Source: CAYUAI01 sp964442745 (GTDB lineage Bacteria; Pseudomonadota; Gammaproteobacteria; S012-40). From it: a stretch of 64,000 nt of DNA. Positions 17,826 to 24,709 of the stretch are shown in pieces; position 1 is the first letter of the stretch, and each line of letters starts with the position of its first letter. Both the position numbers and the translations under genes were made by a program. The notes beneath the pieces were generated by a model. The model saw only the letters and a list, made by a program, of their open reading frames with translations. It was not told the origin of the DNA and did no database searches. Location: positions 105,339-169,338 of the forward strand of contig CAYUAI010000002.1 of the NCBI GenBank assembly GCA_964442745.1, read 5' to 3'.

Positions 17826-19269
17826 GACGACCTCCTGCCGTAGCCGCACCCGCACGCTGGGGTTGATTCATCGGTTGAGGCGCTAACACCGCCACCGTCA
17901 GGGTATCTCCGGTAAAGTATTTTCGAGCAACCGCCTGCACTTGCTCTGGCGTCACCGAATTAATATGGTGCACATACGTCTCACCCAGTTGCCACCCCAA
18001 ACCAATGGTTTCTAGCCTTCCAATCTGCATCGCTTGATAAAAAATAGAATCCCTTTCATAGACTTTACTTGCCACCACTTGCGCCTTTACCCGATCCAAT
18101 TCTTTTTCCGTGACTAATTCTGTTTTTATCTTATCGATTTGCCCTTTAATCGCCTCTTCCAATTGCTTGATATCATGTCCAGGCGCTGGTGTGCCATCGA
18201 ATAAAAATAATTCTTGATGCGGTGTATAGCTGTCATAACCCGCACCGACCCTGGCCGCCACTTGGTCTTCACGAATAATATGTTTGGCAAAACGGGCACT
18301 CGCGCCGCCATCTAAAATGCCCAACAAGACTTCTGCCGCATACGGCTCCCACGCTTGCTCTGCATCCGATACGGATGGAAACTTATAACCCATTAACAAA
18401 TAAGGCACTTGGGCGGGTGCTTTTACGACAATGCGCCGCTCGCCTTTTTGCACAATTTCCTTGCGTGGCTTCACCACAGGAACCGGACCTGCATCAATGA
18501 CCCCAAAATACTTGTCTGCCTCCTTAAAAATATCCTGATGATCCACGTCCCCGACCACCACTAAGGTGGCATTATTGGGCTGGTACCAGCGATCATACCA
18601 GACGCGTAAATCCTCGGCCTGCATATGCTCCAGATCATTCATCCAACCAATCACCGGCGCATGGTACGGACTATTCAGGTAGGCCACTGCGCTAAATTGT
18701 TCATACATTAATGCCTGCGGATTATCATCCGTGCGCATACGTCGCTCTTCCATCACCACCCTTATTTCTTTGGCAAATTCCTTCGCATCTAACAAGCTGC
18801 CTCGCATGCGATCCGCTTCTAATTCAAAACTCACATTGAGTCGACTTTTTTCCAGCAGTTGGAAATAGGCCGTATAATCCCGTCCGGTAAAGGCATTCTC
18901 CCGGCCACCATTGGCCGCAATAATTTTAGAAAATTCCCCGGAAGGATACGTGCTTGTCCCTTTAAACATCATGTGCTCTAACACATGAGAAAGGCCGGTA
19001 TCGCCATTGACTTCATTAGCGCTTCCCACTTTATACCAAATTTGCGACACCGCCACCGGTGCTCGACGATCTTCTTTAACGATAACTTTTAAGCCATTTT
19101 TTAACGTGTATTCATGAATATTAAACTTCGGGTAATGTTTGATCTGGTTGGTCGTTTCATTTACATTCACATCTATTTCGGTTTGTGCATAGAGCAAGGA
19201 TGATGTGGCAAGCCCTCCCACACAAATCAACAATACATTGAAAAACATGAAAAAAAACTTTATTTTCAT
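17815..19269 (-). CDS. M16 family zinc metallopeptidase (active subunit)
   Basis: A 484-residue periplasmic or outer-membrane-associated peptidase. A signal peptide spans residues 1-28 (ends LLYA). The inverted zinc motif HVLEH is at residues 95-99 (His95, Glu98, His99), with the distal ligand glutamate expected in ELEADRMRG near residue 175. The ATG follows AAGGA at 7 bases. It is the first gene of a four-gene minus-strand unit (M16, M16-like, rsmD, coaD) and is divergent from ftsY, a common arrangement in gammaproteobacteria. The physiological substrate is not known. Confidence 0.92.
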   Translation of the reverse strand: MKIKFFFMFFNVLLICVGGLATSSLLYAQTEIDVNVNETTNQIKHYPKFNIHEYTLKNGLKVIVKEDRRAPVAVSQIWYKVGSANEVNGDTGLSHVLEHMMFKGTSTYPSGEFSKIIAANGGRENAFTGRDYTAYFQLLEKSRLNVSFELEADRMRGSLLDAKEFAKEIRVVMEERRMRTDDNPQALMYEQFSAVAYLNSPYHAPVIGWMNDLEHMQAEDLRVWYDRWYQPNNATLVVVGDVDHQDIFKEADKYFGVIDAGPVPVVKPRKEIVQKGERRIVVKAPAQVPYLLMGYKFPSVSDAEQAWEPYAAEVLLGILDGGASARFAKHIIREDQVAARVGAGYDSYTPHQELFLFDGTPAPGHDIKQLEEAIKGQIDKIKTELVTEKELDRVKAQVVASKVYERDSIFYQAMQIGRLETIGLGWQLGETYVHHINSVTPEQVQAVARKYFTGDTLTVAVLAPQPMNQPQRAGAATAGGRHGR

Positions 19270-19375
19270 TCGCCGGTCCTTAAATTAGCTAAAGCCTTTC
19301 GGTTAAAAAAAATGACGTAAAACACAACACAGTGATAGCATATGAGGTTTTAAGCACTAGGAATACCCCATCACT

Positions 19376-20365
19376 ATGTTTGGTTTCAATAAAAGTAAAC
19401 AAGATAATAGTACTCAAGAAAAAAAGCCGATAAAAAAAAATTTTTTCAGCAAACTGAAAAACGGCCTGCAACGCACTCGACAAAATTTCACCAATGGTCT
19501 GGCCAATCTCCTTTCCAGTAGAAAGCAAATCGATGATGAAGTTCTTGAAGAACTAGAAACTTTATTACTCACCGCCGATGTGGGCGTCGAAGCCACTCAA
19601 GAAATCATCACCAACTTAACCGACCGCTTAGCCCACAAGCAGCTTCAAGAAAGCGACGAATTAATCACCGCCTTGAAAGAAAACATGATGTCACTGCTTG
19701 CACCGAGCCATATCCCTCTCAGTATAGACGGCAGCGAAAAACCCTTCGTCATTTTAATGGTCGGCGTTAACGGCGTTGGAAAAACAACCACCATCGGTAA
19801 ACTCGCCAAACGCTTGCTTGACGAGGGTAAGTCAGTCATGCTCGCCGCCGGTGATACCTTCCGAGCCGCCGCTGTCGAACAATTACAAGTCTGGGGGGAA
19901 AGAAATAATGTGCCGGTGATTGCGCAACAAAGCGGCGCCGATTCGGCAGCGGTGATATTTGATGCATTACAAGCGGCGACCGCTCGCGGCATTGATGTAT
20001 TAATCGCCGATACCGCCGGACGACTGCATACTCAAGTCAATTTAATGGAAGAACTCAAAAAAATTAAACGTGTCATGAGCAAAATTGATCCTGCCGCCCC
20101 TCACGAGATCATGCTTGTCATTGATGCAGGTACCGGACAAAATGCGTTATCACAAGCTCAACAATTCAGCGCCGCCGTTAATTTGACCGGCATTACCTTG
20201 ACCAAACTCGACGGGACTGCCAAAGGAGGTATTATTTTCGCCATCGCTAAACAACTCGCCCTGCCCATTCGTTTTATTGGTGTGGGTGAAACCGCCGAAG
20301 ACTTGAAACAATTTGATGCGGATGAATTCATCAATGCTTTATTGACTCAAGATACGCCAACGTAA
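19376..20365 (+). CDS. ftsY: signal recognition particle receptor FtsY
   Basis: Membrane-associated GTPase that receives SRP-ribosome complexes and hands them to the Sec translocon. At 329 residues it has a short, lysine-rich N-terminal A region (residues 1-35) compared with E. coli FtsY. The NG domain follows: P-loop GVNGVGKTTTIGKL, DTFRAAAVEQLQVW, DTAGRLHT, and the guanine-specificity motif TKLDGTAKGG. The start codon ATG is preceded by AGGA. It is first in ftsY-ftsE-ftsX-rpoH, the classic enterobacterial order. Confidence 0.97.
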   Translation: MFGFNKSKQDNSTQEKKPIKKNFFSKLKNGLQRTRQNFTNGLANLLSSRKQIDDEVLEELETLLLTADVGVEATQEIITNLTDRLAHKQLQESDELITALKENMMSLLAPSHIPLSIDGSEKPFVILMVGVNGVGKTTTIGKLAKRLLDEGKSVMLAAGDTFRAAAVEQLQVWGERNNVPVIAQQSGADSAAVIFDALQAATARGIDVLIADTAGRLHTQVNLMEELKKIKRVMSKIDPAAPHEIMLVIDAGTGQNALSQAQQFSAAVNLTGITLTKLDGTAKGGIIFAIAKQLALPIRFIGVGETAEDLKQFDADEFINALLTQDTPT

Positions 20366-20386
20366 CAAAAACCAAACGAACCCTTA

Positions 20387-21058
20387 ATGATACGATGTGA
20401 AAACGTACAAAAGTGCTACACCGGCGGCCTCGATGCCTTAGTCAATGTTTCTTTACACATTGAAAGAGGCGAACTCGCCTTTCTTACCGGACATTCTGGC
20501 GCCGGCAAAAGCACCTTATTAAAATTGATCGCGGTATTAGAGCGCCCCACATCGGGTAGCATTTATCTCAATAACCTCGATCTGGCACTCATCCGGCGAC
20601 GTAATATTCCGCAGCTGCGACGCCAAATTGGCATCATTTTCCAAAACCCCGCGCTGCTGTATGACCGATCCGTGTTTGACAACGTGGCTTTACCACTTAT
20701 CATTTCAGGATACCACCCCAATGACATTGGACGCCGAGTTCGCGCAGCCCTCGATAAAGTGGGTTTGCTTGAACGCGAACATGTCAATCCGGTCACCCTT
20801 TCCAGCGGCGAACAACAACGCGTTGGTATCGCCCGAGCCATTGTGGGCAAACCCTCGGTCATTCTCGCTGACGAACCCACAGGTAACGTTGACCCCACCT
20901 TATCTCGTGAAATCATGACATTATTTGAGCAACTCCAACAGGTAGGCGTCACTTGTCTCATTGCCACACACGATTTAGAATTGATTCGTCACATGCCTTA
21001 TCGACAGCTCCACCTAGACCATGGGGGCTTAGTAACGCCCACACTAACCGCTGACTAA
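20387..21058 (+). CDS. ftsE: cell division ATP-binding protein FtsE
   Basis: Cytoplasmic ATPase of the FtsEX complex, which activates septal peptidoglycan hydrolases at the division site. 223 residues. Walker A GHSGAGKST is at residues 36-44, the ABC signature is LSSGEQQR, and Walker B is VILADEPTGN, followed by the switch His in ATHDLE. It begins 21 bases after ftsY and is followed 35 bases later by ftsX, so it is co-transcribed with both. Confidence 0.97.
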   Translation: MIRCENVQKCYTGGLDALVNVSLHIERGELAFLTGHSGAGKSTLLKLIAVLERPTSGSIYLNNLDLALIRRRNIPQLRRQIGIIFQNPALLYDRSVFDNVALPLIISGYHPNDIGRRVRAALDKVGLLEREHVNPVTLSSGEQQRVGIARAIVGKPSVILADEPTGNVDPTLSREIMTLFEQLQQVGVTCLIATHDLELIRHMPYRQLHLDHGGLVTPTLTAD

Positions 21059-21093
21059 CAACCTCTCAACAAAAAGCGATATCACAGAGCATC

Positions 21094-22137
21094 ATGTCCC
21101 GAAAAACTAACACCCGAAAAGGCGCCACGCCATCACATCACGATACAACGCGGGCAACTGAAGGTCTCAATCCAGCCAACCAACCAAAAAACAAAACAAA
21201 TAATAAAAAAACTTGCGCCCGCTCTGGTTTCAAAGAATACCAGCAACACCACCACTATGCCTGGCAAAGCGCCCTTATACGCGTCCGCCACGCACCCATT
21301 GCGACCTTACTGACCGTCATTGTCATCGCCATTGCACTCAGTTTACCAGCCGCCTTGCAAATACTGATCAAAAACACCGCTCAATTTAGTCACGGCTGGC
21401 AAAACACCATGCAAATATCATTGTATTTACGCTTAGATATCAGTGACGAAATCGCTTTAAAACTCAAACAATCCATTGAACAAAAACCTATCGTACAAAA
21501 AGTCGATTTCATCTCCAAAGAAAAAGCCCTCGAAGAATTCAAAAACCATTCAGGCTTTGCCGGTGCCATCGCACAACTCGATGACAACCCATTACCTTCA
21601 GTACTCGTGGTTACCCCCAACATACCACACCAAGACACCCTGGAAATTCAAAAATTATTCAAGCATCTGACCGCTAATCCTGCCGTAGAAACCACCCAAA
21701 TGGATTTCGAATGGGTAAAACGCTTAATGAGCATCCTCGCTATCATTAAACAAGTTGTTTTCTTGATCACCCTTTTTCTCATTTTTTCGGTCATTGTGGT
21801 CATTGGAAATACCATTCGACTAATGGGACAAAGTTATATGCAAGAAATAGAAATCAGCAAATTAGTCGGGGCCACCGATGCGTTTGTACGCCGCCCCTTT
21901 CTTTATACAGGCTCCTTATATGGTTTTGTGGGCAGTATCTTTGCTTGTCTTTGCGTCACTGGCGCCGTTGCCTGGCTAAATGACCCCGTCCATGAGTTAG
22001 CAACGCTTTATCACAACACATTTACGTTAATTAATTTAAGCCTGAGTGACATTGTCACGCTACTTTGCCTCGGTGTCATACTTGGCTTTGGTGGTGCATG
22101 GATTGCATCAAATCAATTTTTGAAACATATGGATTAA
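21094..22137 (+). CDS. ftsX: cell division protein FtsX
   Basis: Membrane partner of FtsE. The 347-residue protein begins with a long polar, basic region (about residues 1-65) facing the cytoplasm. Then comes a first membrane helix (TLLTVIVIAIALSLPAAL), a periplasmic domain that in other bacteria contacts hydrolase activators, and three more helices, at about 215-240, 265-285 and 315-335. The ATG at 21094 is the first in-frame start. It ends the ftsYEX group; rpoH follows after 180 bases. Confidence 0.95.
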   Translation: MSRKTNTRKGATPSHHDTTRATEGLNPANQPKNKTNNKKTCARSGFKEYQQHHHYAWQSALIRVRHAPIATLLTVIVIAIALSLPAALQILIKNTAQFSHGWQNTMQISLYLRLDISDEIALKLKQSIEQKPIVQKVDFISKEKALEEFKNHSGFAGAIAQLDDNPLPSVLVVTPNIPHQDTLEIQKLFKHLTANPAVETTQMDFEWVKRLMSILAIIKQVVFLITLFLIFSVIVVIGNTIRLMGQSYMQEIEISKLVGATDAFVRRPFLYTGSLYGFVGSIFACLCVTGAVAWLNDPVHELATLYHNTFTLINLSLSDIVTLLCLGVILGFGGAWIASNQFLKHMD

Positions 22138-22198
22138 AATCGATCAGCTAATCTGATGAAAACTACCCAATGTCGGTATTATAAGGAGCCCATCAACT

Positions 22199-22276
22199 AT
22201 GGTAAAATTTACCAACAATACCAATGCACGACGTCGCTTTTGCGCCGTATTGCTCATAAAAAAAGCACATTATTAG
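22199..22276 (+). CDS. possible 25-residue peptide between ftsX and rpoH
   Basis: A short open frame with a strong AAGGAG at 22183-22188, ten bases before an ATG, giving a 25-residue basic peptide (MVKFTNNTNARRRFC followed by AVLLIKKAHY). The stop at 22274 lies 41 bases before the rpoH start. It could be a leader peptide controlling rpoH translation or a genuine small protein. The ribosome binding site is better than those of many real genes here. No homologue is known to me. Confidence 0.35.
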   Translation: MVKFTNNTNARRRFCAVLLIKKAHY

Positions 22277-22317
22277 GATCAGCTCTTAGCTAAGTCATCA
22301 TCTAAAGGAAAAATACA

Positions 22318-23190
22318 GTGACCAATCATTTGTTGCCAGCAGACCTCATCGGTCCGCAAGGCAGTATTGATGCCTACATCCACATGGTTAACCAAGTGCC
22401 AACTCTCAGTATCGAGGAAGAACGGGGTTTAACCAAACAACTGAGCCAGGAAAATAACCTGGATGCAGCACGCCAGCTGGTATTATCACATTTGCGTTAT
22501 GTGGTTTATGTAGCGCGAGGATATAGTGGATATGGATTGCCCCAGGCCGACCTGATCCAAGAAGGCAATATCGGCTTGATGAAAGCGGTCAAACGTTTTG
22601 ACCCCAGCCATGGGGTACGACTTATTTCATTTGCCGTTCATTGGATTCGTGCTGAAATTCACGAATTCATCTTGCGTAACTGGCGTATTGTTAAAGTGGC
22701 CACGACTAAAGCCCAACGCAAACTCTTTTTTAATCTTCGCAAAACCAAAAAACGACTCGGCTGGTTCACCCAGGAAGAAGTACATGCCGTTGCCCAAGAC
22801 CTAGGCGTCAGCCCAGAAACCGTGCTCGAAATGGAACAACGACTCAGTAATCAAGATACCTCATTTGAGGCTCATGCTGACCAAGACGAGCATAAACATG
22901 AACATCCATCACCGGCCTCCTATCTGCAAGATATTGCGGCAGACCCAGCCCATAAACTGGAGAAAAGCGACTGGGAAGAACATACCACGAGCCGTTTACA
23001 TCGGGCACTCAATTCACTGGACGTGCGCAGTCGAGATATCCTGGGTAAACGCTGGTTGAGCCACCAAAAATCTACCTTGCAAGATTTGGCTGATTTTTAT
23101 AATGTCTCTGCAGAACGCATTCGGCAATTGGAAAAAAATGCACTTAAAAAATTGCAAAAGTCATTAGATACTCCGCCTGATATGGCATAA
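22318..23190 (+). CDS. rpoH: heat-shock sigma factor RpoH (sigma-32), first copy
   Basis: Directs RNA polymerase to heat-shock promoters. 290 residues, starting at GTG 22318 after AAAGGA. Region 2 (DLIQEGNIGLMKAVKRFDP, and SFAVHWIRAEIHEFILRNW) and the RpoH box QRKLFFNLRK that distinguishes sigma-32 from other sigma-70 relatives are present. Region 4.2 has the helix-turn-helix DLADFYNVSAERIRQLEKNA. It occupies the usual place after ftsX. A second, clearly paralogous rpoH follows 319 bases downstream. A His-rich linker (DQDEHKHEHPSP) separates regions 3 and 4 and is absent in the second copy. Confidence 0.96.
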   Translation: MTNHLLPADLIGPQGSIDAYIHMVNQVPTLSIEEERGLTKQLSQENNLDAARQLVLSHLRYVVYVARGYSGYGLPQADLIQEGNIGLMKAVKRFDPSHGVRLISFAVHWIRAEIHEFILRNWRIVKVATTKAQRKLFFNLRKTKKRLGWFTQEEVHAVAQDLGVSPETVLEMEQRLSNQDTSFEAHADQDEHKHEHPSPASYLQDIAADPAHKLEKSDWEEHTTSRLHRALNSLDVRSRDILGKRWLSHQKSTLQDLADFYNVSAERIRQLEKNALKKLQKSLDTPPDMA

Positions 23191-23208
23191 ATAATAAACC
23201 GTCGTTAG

Positions 23209-23236
23209 TTCGCGCTTTCTCGGCACCAAGCGCGAA
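23209..23236 (+). terminator. hairpin after first rpoH
   Basis: TTCGCGCTT at 23209-23217 pairs exactly with AAGCGCGAA at 23228-23236 around a 10-base loop. It begins 18 bases past the stop codon of the first rpoH. There is no T tract, so termination may be partial or Rho-assisted. Confidence 0.5.
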
Positions 23237-23432
23237 ATACCACATTATCAACAAAAAATCACCTCAATAGCCCCTAAATTCCTCATATTAATAAAATTAT
23301 TTTATACTTAGATCCATTTAATCGGTATCAAGACCCAACCCTGCCATCACAGCCTATCTAACCAATTGAAATTTTTATATTTAAGAGCATAGCAATCGTT
23401 AGCAAAAAGCCGCATAGGAACTATTTAAAACA

Positions 23433-23459
23433 TTAGCACTCGAATCGATTAACTGCTAA
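23433..23459 (+). promoter_or_regulatory. CIRCE-like operator upstream of second rpoH
   Basis: TTAGCACTC, a 9-base spacer, then AACTGCTAA. The left half is a perfect CIRCE arm and the right half matches GAGTGCTAA at 7 of 9 positions, with exactly the canonical spacing. The same window has a perfect CIRCE at groES, so the organism must encode HrcA. The site ends 50 bases before the rpoH start codon, a suitable position for repression. Confidence 0.65.
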
Positions 23460-23509
23460 CATAATATGTCAGGAAAACTTCCATAATTTATCTTAAAGAG
23501 AGAAATATC

Positions 23510-24367
23510 TTGAAAAACAATCAGTTAATATCAAACTTGACGATATCGCAAGGTAGCTTAGAGGCCTATATTAGCGCAACCCATCAGATTCCGATGCTGA
23601 GCCTGCAAGAAGAGCAAGCCCTCGCGCAACAATATCGCACAGAAAACGATATTAACGCGGCCCGCCAGCTTATCATGGCCCACTTGCGGTATGTGGTAAG
23701 CGTCGCTCGTGGATATGCGGGTTATGGTTTACCCCAAGCCGACCTCATCCAAGAAGGCAACATTGGACTGATGAAGGCGGTCAAGCGATTTAACCCTGAC
23801 ATGGGGGTACGGCTGGTATCTTTCGCTGTCCATTGGGTCCGTGCTGAAATTCACGAATATATTATACGCAATTGGCGCATCGTCAAAATCGCCACCACCA
23901 AAGCGCAACGCAAGTTATTTTTTAATTTAAGAAAATCAAAAAAGCGACTCGGCTGGTTTACCAAAGAACAAGTTGAAGACGTTGCTAAGCAGCTTAATGT
24001 GAGCACCGCCGAAGTACTGGAAATGGAAAAACGGCTCAGCAGCCATGACACCTCGTTTGACATCCCGGCAGATATCCAGGACGACACATATAATGAAACC
24101 GTTGCTCCGGCCGGTTATTTAGAGGATAAAATGGCCGACCCGGCGACCCAGCTAGAATCCGCAGACTGGTCTGAGAATCGTAAGCAACTGCTAAATAACG
24201 CCTTAGCGACATTAGACGAACGCAGCCGGGATATTTTAGCAAAACGCTGGTTAACAGACAGCAAAGCCACCTTAGTGGATTTAGCCAGTCAATACCAGGT
24301 CTCTGCTGAGCGCATTCGACAAATCGAAAATAGCGCGCTGAAAAAATTAAAAAAAGCCATGTCTTAA
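23510..24367 (+). CDS. rpoH: heat-shock sigma factor RpoH (sigma-32), second copy
   Basis: A second sigma-32, 285 residues, similar to its neighbour along its whole length and most similar in region 2 (DLIQEGNIGLMKAVKRFNP) and the RpoH box (QRKLFFNLRKSKKRLGWFT). Region 4.2 reads DLASQYQVSAERIRQIENSA. The most likely start is TTG at 23510, after AAAGAGAG; no ATG lies near the conserved N-terminus. It has its own upstream region with a CIRCE-like site, so it is probably regulated separately from the first copy. Both copies look functional. They may recognise overlapping sets of promoters, as with RpoH1/RpoH2 pairs in alphaproteobacteria, or differ in stability. Confidence 0.95.
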   Translation: MKNNQLISNLTISQGSLEAYISATHQIPMLSLQEEQALAQQYRTENDINAARQLIMAHLRYVVSVARGYAGYGLPQADLIQEGNIGLMKAVKRFNPDMGVRLVSFAVHWVRAEIHEYIIRNWRIVKIATTKAQRKLFFNLRKSKKRLGWFTKEQVEDVAKQLNVSTAEVLEMEKRLSSHDTSFDIPADIQDDTYNETVAPAGYLEDKMADPATQLESADWSENRKQLLNNALATLDERSRDILAKRWLTDSKATLVDLASQYQVSAERIRQIENSALKKLKKAMS

Positions 24368-24709
24368 AACCAAGTAGCGCACAAGAAATATCCTAGGCGC
24401 TGCTGCCCCCACTGAAAATTTTTCATCATCCCTCATATTCCAATTATGGGCGCACAAAACAACGGGTACCTGGTGAGGCCTACACGATCTGGAGGGCCTA
24501 CTTTGATGATCCATCAGCTTGCGCCGTTCCTATAACTATTCGAAAAAAAAATGAGTTCTGCAAATGTAAATTATGAACGCATCACTTGTCCAGGCGTAGC
24601 CCATACATTTTCCTGATTAGCGGATAGCACATTTCATCAGCTCAATGATATCTTAATGAGTCATGGTATAATACACTCTAAACGTATGTTTAAAAGGCTA
24701 AAAATAGAC
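24368..24709. other. intergenic region upstream of the Lon-family protease
   Basis: No gene seen. It carries a direct repeat of GGCCTAC around 24476-24502 and ends in an extended -10 promoter. No clear terminator for the second rpoH was found. A TGAAAATTTTTCA near-palindrome at 24411-24423 is the only structure close to its end. Confidence 0.4.
24664..24672 (+). promoter_or_regulatory. extended -10 promoter of the Lon-family protease gene
   Basis: TGG-TATAAT at 24664-24672 is an exact extended -10 element. No good -35 is seen at 17 bases, as expected for this promoter type. Transcription would start near 24679. That excludes the upstream ATG at 24656 as the protein start. Confidence 0.6.

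Larger units (their letters stand above)
23191..23509. other. intergenic region between the two rpoH genes
   Basis: No gene. It contains a perfect 9-bp hairpin (TTCGCGCTT / AAGCGCGAA, 23209-23236) 18 bases after the first rpoH stop, probably its terminator although no T tract follows. A near-consensus CIRCE operator lies at 23433-23459. A TTGAAA at 23366-23371 could be a -35 element, but the matching -10 is weak. A CATAAT at 23460-23465 directly after the operator is another candidate -10. Confidence 0.5.
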
